A stretch of 64,000 nt of DNA from Rattus norvegicus (GCF_036323735.1 NC_086031.1:36452225-36516224); one strand, 5' to 3'; numbered from the stretch's first letter, positions 11,595-23,549 are shown. Notes: generated by a model from the letters alone, not told the origin. Program-made: numbers and translations.

Positions 11595-11959
11595 GACATT
11601 TTAGCTCTTCAGATGAATAAGAGTTGATACATTTGAACATATCCTACCATATGGCCCTCAATATACCATGTTGGAATTGAAGAATTTTGGAAATTTTGAT
11701 GGTAACATATTATATTAGAAAATGAACCCATTTAAGAAGTGAAGACGTCTTCACATGCTATTGTGCTTAGCATGTGAGTATGTATAGAATACTTACCGAT
11801 TAAAGAAGTGTTTTTAATTAAAGACTTACAATATAGTTTATTATAGTTTACATATATTATTTGAGGAGAATTGTGAGGTAGAGACTGAATTTGAATTTCT
11901 GTCTTCTGAAATTTCCCTTAAGGATATGTATTAATAGCATTAATTTTTATACAGTATTT

Positions 11960-12152
11960 TAAAATGCATGTGCACATATGTATCTGTGCACACATCTGGG
12001 ACAATTCTTCCAGAGACCAGAAGAGGGGATGCAATCTCCTTCAGCTGGAGTAACAGGTCATAGTAGACTAGTTGATGTAGAGGCTGGGAATGAAAATAGA
12101 TCCTCTGCCAGTACAGACTGTGCCCTTAGTCACTGATATATCTCTCCAGCTT
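11960..12152 (-). mobile_element. B2/B3-type SINE
   Basis: Its right end TCACTGATATATCTCTCCAGC is the inverted SINE head. CAGAGACCAGAAGAGGGGAT and CAGCTGGAGTAACAGGTCAT are typical inverted internal blocks. Confidence 0.8.
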
Positions 12153-12785
12153 CAATAATAACTACTTTTAAATTATTCGAAGGAAATAGTTCAACCTACT
12201 CAGTTTTTTGTGTTATACTTCGTGCACAGTAAATATTTTGGCTTGCAGACATTAATAAATGAAGGGTACATACATGGTTCTAAATACTCCCTCAACATTT
12301 AAATACAGATGTTATTATCAACTTTGGAATTTAATAAAAGCTACATAAAGCATATTGGATTGTCTATCATGATCAACCGAAGTTACAATATGTTTTACTT
12401 AACAAATATAAACAAAATCCAAAGGAGATCATTTGCTTCCTTTCCCTTTTGATAATATTTGAAAACTGGACTGCAGTTGGATTATTATTACATTAGTTTG
12501 TTCATCAACTTATTTGATAGCCAGTTTAATGCCCTATGTATTACAGTACTATGCATCGTAAGTCACAAGGCCCACCTTACACAAGAAAAAATACTTTGGA
12601 AGTTTTCACTTGTTCTTTTTTTCTGCAATATTCTTGCATGTCATTTTCAAGACTTGATATCAAAACAATATTTCATGGAATATCTTTTTCTTTATTCTTT
12701 TATTTTCTCCTTTATCACTCAAAATTAAAATTAAAGATCATTAAGCCTAAACAATGAAACAATTTCAATGATCTCCACATCATGC
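12153..12785. other. Unassigned AT-rich DNA
   Basis: Two overlapping open stretches (12459-12757, up to 89 codons) encode hydrophobic low-complexity sequence typical of AT-rich DNA. No gene is supported. Confidence 0.5.
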
Positions 12786-13372
12786 TCTATTGGTCAGGGT
12801 TCTATAGAGTCAAGAGAACATATGGAATATCTGTATGGATTAAGGGAAATTATTGGAATGATTTACAGTCTGCAGTCCAACTAACCCAACCATGGGTAGC
12901 TGTGAATGGGAGGTCCAAGAATCTAGTAGTTCATTCCCATGAAGCTAGTTGTTTCAGTTGGTCTTCTGTAAGCTGGGATACTGAATAAGTGGTTCCAACG
13001 GATGTGTTGGCAACTAAATGCCAGCAGGCAAAGAAGAAAGCCTTCCTTCCTCCATTGTCCTTATGTAGGCTTGCAGCAGAAGGTATAGCCCAGATTAAAG
13101 GTATGTACCACCATGCCTGGATTTAGAATTTGCTTTTTCCCAGGCTGACCTTGAAGCCAGAGATCTCCTTGCCTCAGTCTCTAGAATTAAACGTGTGTAC
13201 CACCTTGGCTGGGCCTAAGCTTTTCATGGCCACCATGATTCAGAGTTCAGATCAGAAGGTTGTGTCTTCCAGCCTTAAGATATAGATCATAGGTTTGCCC
13301 TCAATTTCTAGATTGTAGTTTATTACAGATATAGTTAAGTTGACAAATGGGAATAATCATCACACATGCTAA
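12786..13372 (+). mobile_element. Medium-reiterated rodent repeat, 'family C', copy 1
   Basis: It starts TATTGGTCAGGGTTCTATAG and ends ATATAGTTAAGTTGACAAATG. It includes ACAGTCTGCAGTCCAACTAA, GGGAGGTCCAAGAATCTAG and an internal B1-like block near 13085-13210 (CCCAGATTAAAGGTATGTACC). The same order recurs at 15718-16440 and, inverted, at 23550-24040. Confidence 0.65.
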
Positions 13373-13514
13373 CATTTGTAGCTGAAAAGAATATTCCCCA
13401 AGATGTACACATTTTGTTCATTAAAAAAACAGTTTTCTCATAGAATCCAAGATAATTTATCATATGTTTATTTTCATTTGTATGTACTTATATGCCTGCT
13501 TGCATATTAACACA

Positions 13515-13672
13515 TATGAAGAGAGTGCCAGAGAAAATAGTTGAAAGATATTGGGTCTCCTGAAGCTGGAATTGAAAGCCGTTGTGAGTTTCCCAGTGTA
13601 GATGCTTAGACCTTAACTCAAGACCTCTGCAAGAGCAGTCAGTGTTCTTAAACACTGAGTTTCAATAGTACT
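13515..13672 (-). mobile_element. B2/B3-type SINE, degraded
   Basis: Inverted blocks CTGAAGCTGGAATTGAAAGC and CCTCTGCAAGAGCAGTCAGT match the SINE internal and box-B regions. The head is poorly preserved. Confidence 0.6.
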
Positions 13673-13714
13673 TGCTCTCTATTATTCTCTGGCTTTGAAA
13701 AAGATTAATTTTAG

Positions 13715-13759
<45 letters not shown>
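13715..13759. repeat. (GT)n microsatellite
   Basis: About 22 GT units without interruption. Confidence 0.97.
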
Positions 13760-13760
<1 letters not shown>

Positions 13761-15717
13761 CCAAAACAAAAAGTGTTGAATTCCTTGAAGTTGGAATTAG
13801 TTAATTTTGAACTGCTGGAAGTGGCTGCTGGAATCCAAGCTTTAGCCCCCTGAAAAATCACAATAAAACGTATAATTTACTGTTGATCAATCTATCCAGC
13901 CTGCCACAGTTTTTAAAACTCAATTTCATCTTACAAAATTTTGTCCATGTCCATGAGGTTTCCCTACCATCCTCATTCTCCACTCTCTCTCTCTCTCTCT
14001 CATCTCCCTACCACTTGTTCTCCCCAGGAATATATTTTTACATCTATTCCCATTATTTTTGAATCTCTGAATTTATCCATGGCCATATGTGTGACCATGG
14101 TCTGAAGCTAGTCATTGAACCTGGTGGACTGAGCAGAGGCTACACAACTTACAAAAATAATTCTTTTCAGACTCTATCAGATGCCAATACTTCAACTGCA
14201 AAGTATTGAACTCCACAAATGCCTCTTCTCTCCATGACTGATTGTTGACATTGCTAGTCTTGTGTGATCCCTTTGCAAATAATCACAGTTGTTGTGAGTT
14301 AATGATTGCTAAGGACTATATGGACTCTAAGAGACAGCATTTCTTTATCCCTTGATCAAGACCATTTAGAAAGAGAGCTAAAATCATTCCCCTTGGAGAC
14401 CTGTTTTGTAGTTTTATAGAAGTTTGCCCTTTCTCCTGACGAATCACAAATGTTATCAGTAAAAACCGTGAAAAGCACAGAACACTGTTATGTCCTGTAA
14501 AAGTTATGTTCCCCAAACAATTTCCTTGTTGCAAATAAATCTGACTTAGTGCTGTGTTCGCTGAACATTGAAATTAGAAAGCCGCTTGGCCAATTGCACA
14601 TCCTAAAACCCATGCAGCCTTTTCTGTTGCCAGAGAAACTCACTTCAAAACTGCAAAGAAACTCGTAAGATCTGGAGAAGAGATTTGGGTGGCTGCTCTT
14701 GGTTTTAAGTTTATGGTGACTTTAAGGCACCTAGGTCATTCAAGTACCAATAGAAAGAGCCACACAGAGGCCAAGCAGGTTGAACATGGAATTTGCCACA
14801 GGATGGGTGTTATTTGAGTAATTAATATTAGGCTTTATTTTCTTTACTATTTATTTACAAGTGAAGTGTAAAGTGTGTAGGGGATTCAGAATGTGTCTAT
14901 GTTGGCACAAAGGAGGTACAGAGTGGGTGTCTACCTCTACATCACTCCACCTTTCTCTTTACAAGACAGCAAGTCTCATTGAGCATAGAGCTTGCTATTT
15001 CAGCTATGCCAGCTAGTCAGCAAGCGACTAGCATCTGCTTATCTCCACATCCCTAGCATAGGGCTCATTAGTGATTGGGGTGCATGGTGTTTCTCTTTGG
15101 CAAATGGTCCTGGGTTATATAAGACATCAGACTGAGTAATTCACAAAGTGTTCCTTCGTGGTCTCTGATTCAGTTCCTTTCCCCAGGTTTCTGTTGTGAG
15201 TTCCTGTTCTGGCTTCTAGTGATAAAATGAAAACTGAAATAAATACTCTCCTCCCCAAGTTGATTTTAGTCATAGTGCTTATCACAAGGAACCAAAACTG
15301 CTGGTGTGAGCCCATGCTGTCCATTTTTCTACATGAGTTTAGATCTTCATTTGCACTCCTTGCTTAAGTTTTTGCACTATTCTCTATTTTTTAGGTCAGC
15401 AATTGCTCCAGATATGCAATAGTTGTTCACAGAACAATCACACATATTTGTATGCTGACAGTGAATTCACAACTGTGAAGATTTCAAAAGACCATTTCAA
15501 ATTTTACACATAAGGTCAAATTGATGAAAACATTTCACTTTGATATACCTGCAATAGCTGACCACTATATGGGTTTCTCTCTTTTTGGTTGTATATTTGT
15601 AGTTTGGTTCATAAGTATGTGTTTTCATGTGTATGTAGATATATATAGGTGTGCACATATGTGTGTATACAGAAGATAGGTTTCCTCAGGTCTTTTTCCT
15701 TAGATACTATCTATAAT
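13760..15717. other. Repeat-poor unassigned DNA
   Basis: Apart from a short CT run at 13984-14000 I see no repeat family across nearly 2 kb, and no gene. Open stretches (14316-14534 and 15127-15324, minus) are short and motif-free. The low repeat density makes it a candidate for conserved non-coding sequence, which cannot be tested here. Confidence 0.45.
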
Positions 15718-15753
15718 AGTAGGATTCTCTAGAGTAACAGAATTTATAGAATG

Positions 15754-15756
<3 letters not shown>

Positions 15757-15828
<72 letters not shown>

Positions 15829-15883
15829 GGATAGATAATATGGATAGAGATGGAGATAGATGACATAGATAGAAAGATAATAA

Positions 15884-15926
<43 letters not shown>

Positions 15927-15981
15927 CATACATACATACATACATACACACATACATACATACATACATACATACATACAT
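15757..15981. repeat. Compound microsatellite: CT, TA, GATA, TACA
   Basis: In order: (CT)n to 15791, (TA)n 15795-15826, GATA-like units interrupted then pure to about 15925, and TACA/CATA units to 15981. Minus-strand frames rich in Tyr-Val-Cys-Met and Ser-Ile-Tyr-Leu are translations of it. Confidence 0.95.
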
Positions 15982-16292
15982 AGGGATGAGATTTATTACA
16001 CTGGCTCACAGTATGTAGTCCAGCCTAACCCAGTAACGACCAGGTATGAATAGAAATTCCAAGAATCCAGAGTTGTTCAGTGCATGAGGCTGGATGTCTT
16101 AGTTGACTTTTAGTGTGTACTGGAATCCCAGAGAAGTTTCCTCTAATACCAGTGAAGGAATGCACTTTCTAGCAAGGCAAAAGCAAGAAGCAAAGAGCAA
16201 AAGCTTTCTTCTTCCCTGTACTTATATAGGCCTCCATCAAAAATTGTGGCCCAGATTAAAGGTATGTCTTCCTACCTAAAGAACCAGATAAA

Positions 16293-16293
<1 letters not shown>

Positions 16294-16338
<45 letters not shown>
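16294..16338. repeat. (TG)n microsatellite
   Basis: About 22 TG units inside family C copy 2. Confidence 0.97.
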
Positions 16339-16339
<1 letters not shown>

Positions 16340-16569
16340 CATGTATTAAGCTCAAGACTAGACCTATATATTCCTTTTTCAAATTAAGCAAGAATTCCTC
16401 ACTGGTGTGCCCTCCATTTCTGGGTATTGGTTAATGTCAGTTGTAGTGAAGTAGACAGCCCATCATGTACTCTCTTTTTAAGGTGGGGCATTCCAAAACC
16501 AGACTAGGCTATATGGACACAAAGCCCTATGAATGTCCCTGTCACCTCTTCATAGTTTTTGGATTGCAA

Positions 16570-16659
16570 ATACATGTCACTATGCCCAGAGGTTTGTTTT
16601 AAACACAGACCTTGATACATGCCACTATGCCCAGAGTTTTGCTTTAATAACAGGCCTTG
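16570..16659. repeat. 45-bp tandem duplication
   Basis: Units 16570-16614 and 16615-16659 both begin ATACATG and contain CACTATGCCCAGAG. They differ at several positions, so the duplication is not recent. It lies in a degraded inverted B1-like region (about 16500-16660). Confidence 0.8.
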
Positions 16660-16734
16660 AAATATAACTCATGTTCTTGTGTTTTCAAGGTAAGTATTTT
16701 ACTCAGACATTCTGCTATTTGTTTTTTCTTAAAG

Positions 16735-16905
16735 CAAGGTTTTATGTACCCTAGTCTGACCTCAAAATCTCTATGTGCCTTGAAGCTCTGTTATAATCCT
16801 CTGCCCTATCATTGGGATTCTAGGAATGCATCACTATTACTGTTTTATGTTGTGCTGGAGATGGAGCATATGGTTGGGCACGCTAATCATCTCCTTCTCT
16901 GGAAA
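16735..16905 (-). mobile_element. B4-type SINE, degraded
   Basis: An inverted B1 block (TGTACCCTAGTCTGACCTCA; TTGGGATTCTAGGAATGCAT) is followed by an inverted ID-like block (GCTGGAGATGGAGCATATGG). Confidence 0.6.
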
Positions 16906-16964
16906 TTCTCACTCTTCTAGATGTACACTAGGAATAGAAAGACGAATCGGATAGTAGACTGGTT

Positions 16965-17360
16965 TGGTGTCTATTGTTGTGATGAACACCATAATCAAAA
17001 GCAACTTGCAGAGGAAAAGATTTACTTAGGCTTATAATTTACAGCAAGTCCACCATGGAGGGAAGTCAGGGTAGGACATACTTAAAGAACATACTTCTGG
17101 AACATACTTCAGGCAGAAGTTAAGAAGAAACCATGAAAGAAAACTACTTACTGGCTTGTTCCCCACGACTATCTAAGCTTGATTTCTCACAAAACTCAGG
17201 ATGAATTACCTAAAAGCATCATCACATACAGTGGGTTGACCCTTCACAACTATTATTAAAAAAAATTCCCATGTTTGTCTACAAGCCCGTAAGTGGAGAC
17301 ATCTTCCCAGTTGAAATTCTGTGTTATTAGATAGCCACAGCTTGTGTCAAACTGACAAAA
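16965..17360 (+). mobile_element. Medium-reiterated rodent repeat, 'family A', copy 1
   Basis: It starts TGGTGTCTATTGTTGTGATG with ACCATAATCAAAAGCAACTT, contains TACTGGCTTGTTCCCCACGA and ends CAGCTTGTGTCAAACTGACA. The ends match the common rodent element that runs from GTCTTAGTTAGGG to AGCTTGTGTCAAGTTGAC. The right half is diverged. Confidence 0.65.
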
Positions 17361-17380
17361 TCCAAAACCCAAACCTTTAA

Positions 17381-17485
17381 AAAAAAACCCTCCCACCACA
17401 ACGACTACCACGACCTCCATGACAACCACCGTCACCACCAGGAACAACAACAACAACAACCACCACAACAACAACATCAACAAAC
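17381..17485. repeat. ACC/CAA-rich low-complexity DNA
   Basis: Irregular CCA, ACC, CGA and CAA triplets. The Asn/His/Thr frame (plus) and Val/Leu frame (minus) across it are artefacts. Confidence 0.9.
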
Positions 17486-19075
17486 TAACTACCCATCATT
17501 CTGTTTTCTCCTTACTGTGCTGTCCAAGTCTTGAACAGTCAGCTTTTAATGTGAGACTCTTCCAGCAAGGCAGATTTTCAGATTCTCTGGACAGTCTCTC
17601 TACAAGCCCTAAAGAACACATACATCAGCCTTGTTACTTTACTCCATTAAGTACTTTCAAGCCTGTTGGTCTTTGGCTTTTAATCTGAAGTAATTAGCGC
17701 TTAGGAATGCTGGGTACCTTAGGACACCAGTCTTAATTAGTCACTTAGAGAGCAATTCCCCACAGCTAGTGAAGATTGAGAAGAAAGCAACCAGGCAATA
17801 GGAATATTTAAGGTAGTGACTTTACCTTCACTTGTCTCTTACCAGCAGAGAAATGCCAAGTGAGAGGCCTTTCCCATTTTGGAAGCATGCAATATTTGAT
17901 GTAATTCAACAGGAGAATAAATGCAGATGGCAGAGAAGGGGTCTGTGGACAGCACAAATGAACAAAGCCATCAATGATAACAAGGGTCTCATTTCTGAAT
18001 GCACTATTCACAGGGCTAGTAAGCCCCTGAGAATTTACCTATCTCTGCCTTCATTGTTCTGGGATTACAGTCATATGCTAATATTCTAGGATTGTGTAGT
18101 TATGATGAAATACCATGCAAGAAGCAAATTATATCAGCAATTATTTATTTTGGCATATACTATGCAGACATAAAAGTCTCTCATTGTAGGAATGCACAGT
18201 AGCAGGCAACAAGCATGGTGGCCCATACCTTTTATCATAAGCACAAAGCAATGGGAATAAATTGTAAGAAGATTGAGGCTTTGAGCTCTTGAAACACACC
18301 CCTTTTCTCCAGCAGAGCATGTCTGCACCTCTTATCCTTCCTTAAAATGCACCACCAACTGGGGATACATATTTAACTGCTAGGGTTTCCACATGAGCGA
18401 TTGCATAGTTTGAATTTCCTGGTCCAAAGGAGAAAGCTGTTGGCCTTTCTTCTTGACCTGCTAAAAAGGGAGCAAGAGTGAGACTTGCTAACACCTGGGA
18501 GCAGTCAGACAGTAAGAAATGGGGTCAGACTGTGGCAGAGTCTAAGGAGATAAATATAGTAAGATTGGGCATGAGTGCTTTAGAGAAATCTTTCTTGAGT
18601 AAATGGGTAAGTCCTTAATAGTGATTCACAGTAGCAATTCCCAATGTCCTAGGCAACATTTGGTCATCAGAAGTCACTGAAGTGTTTCGGGGACCAGAGA
18701 CCAATTGAATGTTATTGTTCTATGCTAAGACCTTGAAGCCCAACTTTGGAATTAATTAGAGTTTTCAAGCAATCAAATTCTTTAAGAAACTAAATGTTTG
18801 ATACTCTGGAGCTTTCTCAAAGAAATCACCTCTAAACTTGTTTCAAGTTGCCTGTGGGTATCTGACCAAGGTACTCACAGGCTCTAGTCACTTAGATGAA
18901 TTAAAGTTAATTCATGGCTTCTCTCCATCTTCTCAAATTTTGTAACTAAACCCATTATTACTCATCTGAGTAGTACATCTGAGAAGTGTTCATACCCATA
19001 GAGAAGTATCAGTCTACAGGGATCGATAATATATGTGGACCAACCACAAGAGTTTGTTCCAGGTATCACTTGGTG
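17486..19075. other. Unassigned DNA with one small B1 fragment
   Basis: Only a degraded plus-strand B1 fragment at about 18207-18295 (GCATGGTGGCCCATACC...) is recognisable. Overlapping frames on both strands near 17808-18089 show no motifs. Confidence 0.45.
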
Positions 19076-19457
19076 CACTGGCAATTTTGTGTGTCAACTT
19101 GACACAAGCTGGAGTTATCAGAGAGGAAGGAGCCTCAGTTGGAGAAATACCTTCATAGGATCCAGCTAAAAACAGTTTTCTCCAATGAGTGATCTGTGGT
19201 AGAGCCATTCCTGGGCTGGTAGTCCTGGGTTCTATAAGAAAGCAGGCTAAACAAACTGTGGAAAGCAAACCAGTAAGCAGGACCTCTCCATGGCTTCTGC
19301 ATCCGCCCCTTCCTCCAGTTTTCAGCCCTAATTTGAATTCCTGTCCTGACTTCCTCGACTGATGGATTATGATCTGGAAGCATAAGCCAAAGGAACCCTT
19401 TCCTCCACAACTTGCTTTTTGGTCATGGTGTTTCACGTAGCAGTAGGAACTGTAACA
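19076..19457 (-). mobile_element. Medium-reiterated rodent repeat, 'family A', copy 2
   Basis: On plus it begins GTGTCAACTTGACACAAGCT and ends TTTTTGGTCATGGTGTTTCA... AACTGTAAC, with CCTGGGTTCTATAAGAAAGC and CCATGGCTTCTGCATCCGC between. This is family A inverted and fairly complete. A 149-codon minus frame over it is a by-product of the repeat. Confidence 0.75.
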
Positions 19458-19597
19458 ATGCACATGGTTATGGTGAATTTATCAGTAATATAATTAACGA
19501 CATATTTTTAAAACCACAAGTAGTGGATAATGTATGCCAAGAATATTAATATCCTGCTGTGACCCACTTATCAGTCACTTAGAGAGTTTAAAATAAT

Positions 19598-19905
19598 ATG
19601 GGGTAGGAAGATGGCTCCATTGGGATCATGCTTACAAGAAAAGCACAAAGACCTGAGTTTCATCAACAAAACCCACATTAAATAAGCTGGGTGTAGTGGT
19701 ATGATTGTGATCTGACCTTAGGGGAGGGAGGAGGAGGAGAACCCTGGGGCTCATTGACCAGCCATCCTCATCTAGTTGAAGAGTTCCAGACCAGTGAAAA
19801 AGAAACTCCATCTCAAACAACTGAGTAGATATACTTTGTGAAACAGCAAAGTTGTTCTTTAGACTCCACATGCATGCATACATGTGTATATATACACATA
19901 CATAT
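19598..19905 (+). mobile_element. Composite SINE (RSINE1/B4-like)
   Basis: A B2-like head (GGAAGATGGCTCCATTGGGA) is followed by AAGCTGGGTGTAGTGGTATG, then GGGGCTCATTGACCAGCCAT and TTCCAGACCAGTGAAAAAG. The tail is TATACACATACATATATCAC. The subfamily name is tentative. Confidence 0.65.
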
Positions 19906-20165
19906 ATCACATAAAGTATGTGTTGGTGCATTTGTGCCTGTGTCTCCTATGTCTGCGTTGTACCCTGGTTATCTTGTGTCCAAAGTGAGTCTCTCTAGGA
20001 GTGAATAAGGCATGTACTAGATTGCGCACCTCTTTGATGGTTCTAGGAAATGATCTGTTTCTTTGCCCTGATTGCTGGTAGAATTTATTATTTGTGCTTT
20101 TATTAATGAAATGTGTATTTTGTCCTAGTTGTCAGGTGTCCCAGTGAAGCAAAGGTTCTTGTTAA

Positions 20166-20948
20166 TGTCTTAGTTAAGGTTTCTATTGCTATGTATACTG
20201 GCTAGTTTTATCTCAACTTGTCACAAGCTAGAGTCATTGCAGAGGAGAGAGTCTCAAATGAGAAAATGCCTCAATATGATAGGACTGTAGGCAAGACTTT
20301 AGGCCATATTTTTGATTAGTGATTGATGTGGGCCAGCCTAGTGCATTATAGGTGGTGTAGCCACTGAGCTGCTTTTTCTTGGTTGCATAACAAAGCAAGG
20401 TGAGCAAGCAATGGAGAGAAAGCCAGTAAGTAGCACCCCACCCATGGCCTCTACTTCATCTCCTGCCTCCATATTACTGTCCTGTTTGAATCCCTACCTT
20501 CAATGATGGACCACAATGTGGAAGTATAATCCAAGGAAACCTTTTTCTCCCCAACTTACCTTTGGACATATTGTTTTACTGTAGGAATAGTAACCATAAA
20601 TACACTATGATAAAATACCAAGATCAAAAGTAACTTGAGGAGAAAGGGTTTATTTCTACATCACTGTGATCCTGAAAGGTAGTCAGGGAAGTTATTCAAG
20701 GCAGGTGCCTGGAGATAGGAACTAAAGTAGAAGCTTCCTAGCTCATAGGCATGGTACGTTCAATCTGCTTTCTTATATAAACTAGGACTCCTTGTCCAGG
20801 TGTAACTCCATCCACAGTGGGCTAGTACCTCCCACACATCAATCATCGATCAGAAAATGTCCTATAGACTAGCCCACATGCCAATCTGATGGGGCCATTT
20901 TCTCAGTTGAGGTTCCTTCGTCTCAGACAATTGAATGTTATATTGACA
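20166..20948 (+). mobile_element. 'Family A', copy 3, split by an inverted copy
   Basis: The outer element begins TGTCTTAGTTAAGGTTTCTA (20166-20193), breaks at TTGCTATG and resumes at 20605 as CTATGATAAAATACC, running to 20948 (ACAATTGAATGTTATATTGACA). The interruption at 20194-20604 is another family A copy in reverse. CTATG occurs on both sides, which is consistent with a short target duplication. Confidence 0.75.
20194..20604 (-). mobile_element. 'Family A', copy 4, nested inside copy 3
   Basis: On plus it starts TATACTGGCTAGTTTTATCT and runs CTTGTCACAAGCTAGAGTCA through CCATGGCCTCTACTTCATC to GGAATAGTAACCATAAAT. It covers the full family in the opposite orientation to its host element. 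The pair forms an imperfect inverted repeat of about 340 bp with no spacer. Confidence 0.75.
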
Positions 20949-22417
20949 GAACAATACTTGGCACAATAGAAATTCTTTATGTCCAGATGACCAGGCACCT
21001 GAGTTCTCACACAAATAACCATGTCACTTTGTAAGCCAGGCCTCACAGTCTGCACTTCTCACAGGATTATCTTCTACTTTCCACAGAATAGTGAATTAAG
21101 CTCTGAGGACCTGGTGGCTTTTCTAGCCCAAATTTCTAAATCTCTTTACAATGTATCAAAATATGGCCAGGTCTAAAACAATCAATACTGGTTAGCAGGG
21201 ACTTTGAAATCAGCTGGGATTAAGAAGAGATGAGAGCCACTGAGGTGACATATTCTGGTGTTTCTCTAGTGTGAGCACACAGGAACTGCTGCCTAGAGGA
21301 GGTGAAACAGTTCCTCATGATGACACCTGCATGCAAAGTAGAAAGCAAGCTGAGCATTGGCTTTCTTTCATCTTACTCCGATTCCTGAATGTGGACACAA
21401 TATGGTCAGCTACCTCATCATCATGGTGCCATGCCCTCTCAACCTTCATGGATTATATGCTCAGACTGGGAGCCAAAGTCACCCCTTCCTTCTTTAAGTT
21501 GCATAGATCATGTGCTTTGTCACTGTGAAAAAAAGTAAGGACTACAATACCCATCTGGCTTTGTAACCATTGTAGATTGACAGATAACAAGTATTTAAGG
21601 GCCATATGCTGGCAAAATCTTTCAACATGTACACAAACTGTAAAAGCAGATTTAGGAGTATATTCTGACATCAATATGCTGCCCTAAATGTGAATAACTG
21701 CCACTACCATTAAAATGAATTTCCAGGTTAAGTCTCCCAGGAGAAAAGATCCCAGCCCTGTCATCTGTCTCACAGCATACTAAATTATTTCTTATCGACT
21801 ATATGTGGCATTGCCTGAATCAAACACCCAAATGGAGGCAGTAGAATTTTAGCAGCCATTGTTCTTAAGGAGGGGCGGGAGAGGAGCACAACCATTTAAC
21901 AAATTAATGGTCCAATATAACCAGACTCCATTCCTTCCCTATAAATGAGAATAGTGCCAATTACTCTTTCAGCTATAAGCAGAGAAGGTAGAGAATGCAA
22001 AATTTGGACCATTGCAAAGAATTTTTAGGATTTATTTGGTGCCACCGTGGGAGAAACACTTTAGTTTTTATACTGCCTTCTCATTCATACTTTGCCCAGG
22101 TAAGGAACCCTACACCCACCATTTGTCCCCAACTCTGCCATTTATCTTGTCATCTTGGCACAAATAAGACCTTGTTAGAGCAAAACAGACAGCTGACACA
22201 TTCAGTGTCCTGAGGCAGAGTTCCTGTGAGCAGACAGAAAGAAGAGGTTTGAGAGATTCTTTTCATAAACACATCTCCATGGAAAGAGTAGGAAAAATCA
22301 TTGGTAAAAATATAGAAGTCGTACTAAATTGAACTCTTAAAACCAAAAGCAAGCATATTTGCTAAATAGTAAATGAAATTGTTGATGTCTAAGATCAGTA
22401 TCACCTGTCCTAGTAAG
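20949..22417. other. Unassigned DNA
   Basis: No gene or clear repeat is seen. Open stretches at 21271-21528 (plus), 21453-21674 (minus) and 21995-22213 (plus) have no motif. Confidence 0.45.
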
Positions 22418-22806
22418 CTTTACTTGTCATCTTGATACTATTTAAAGTCAACTGAGAGGAAAATTTTGATTAGAAAAATCTGGGCATGTCAGCATGTCTT
22501 GATTGTTAATTGATGTAGGAGGGAGCCCTACATCATTCCTGTATCATTCCATAGGAATTCCTGTATCATTCCATAGTCATCATTCCATAGGAAGGTGGTC
22601 CTGGTCTGTATATGAGAAGCAGTTAAGCATGATCCTGCCACCACGTGAGTCAGCAAGCATTGTTCTCTGTAGTTTTTGCTTCAGGATGTTTGAGTTAACT
22701 GCTCCCACTTCCCTCAAGGGAAGTGCAAGATAAAATAAATACTTTCATTCCTAAGTGAAATTTATTAATTTTTTAGTTTTCTCAATGCAACGGAAGAAAA
22801 TCAGAA
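22418..22806 (-). mobile_element. 'Family A'-related repeat, diverged
   Basis: On plus: CTTGTCATCTTGATACTATT, CAACTGAGAGGAAAATTTTG, TTAATTGATGTAGGAGGGAG, then AAATAAATACTTTCATTCC. This matches the inverted family A order but is strongly diverged. It includes the small local duplication at 22550-22596. Confidence 0.5.
22550..22596. repeat. Short local tandem duplication
   Basis: CCTGTATCATTCCATAG occurs twice 22 bp apart, and ATCATTCCATAG follows a third time. Confidence 0.8.
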
Positions 22807-23549
22807 CACTAATTTAGGTGACAACTTCTTGCTATCTGTTTCTTTGTACTCCCTTAAAAATAAGTTTGACTTTAATTATATCTGTAATTATATCGTGTAA
22901 TTATACCTATCTCACATGGGCAAGGTTGGACTTGCTCTGTTTGCATGCTTTTGCTCACCTTTCTAATATAATCACTCTGGAAAATCAAGTGACTTGTTGA
23001 TACTGTAAATGGGTTTGCTTTTCTCTTTGTTTTTAGTGATGGAGGGTTTGGTCTGCTCCTTCAATAATTCAGAGCAACAGGATGACTCTTAGAAAGATAC
23101 ATGAGAAATGGTATTGCTTTCTGGTGGTGGTTTTGCTTCTTCAGTTCTACTTCCTAGAAGCTTAACTAGTTCAAACAGCCATGTATTTGGGGATAAGTCC
23201 ACTCTGTAATATATCTCCTTGGAAATACAATCAATTCATACTTTGGTTTAATTTCACTGCAGGGCAACAAGCAGGTTTTTTGTTGTTTTTGTTTTTGTTT
23301 TTTTTGTTTGTTTTGTTTTTTAGATATTTTTTTTTCTTAGAATAATCTGGGTCTTCTCTGCAAGAACATATCTCTCTCCATGGAAAAGTGAGCTGGAATT
23401 GAATCAAGTCATATATGAAGACTTTAGACAAGCCTAGCTGACCCATCTCCACAAAGAGATGAAGTTATTATTTGGCCTCTTCTCCTCAGAGCTTATAGCT
23501 TGTGCTCTCTTGAGAAAAATCCTCCATGATCCCAGTCTTAAGCAAACAC
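22807..23549. other. Unassigned DNA with T-rich run
   Basis: The only distinctive part is a T-rich run with G interruptions at 23274-23338. No gene is seen. Confidence 0.5.

Larger units (their letters stand above)
15718..16440 (+). mobile_element. Medium-reiterated rodent repeat, 'family C', copy 2
   Basis: It starts AGTAGGATTCTCTAGAGTAA and includes TTTATAGAATGAATCTCTCT, a long compound microsatellite, TGTAGTCCAGCCTAACCCAG, GAATAGAAATTCCAAGAATC and TGGCCCAGATTAAAGGTATG. It is the same family as 12786-13372. The microsatellite expands a short CT-rich point near the left end of the element. Confidence 0.65.

Noticed and set aside
19014..19463. 149-codon minus-strand gene
   Set aside because: It lies inside a family A repeat, and related copies in the window do not keep the frame.
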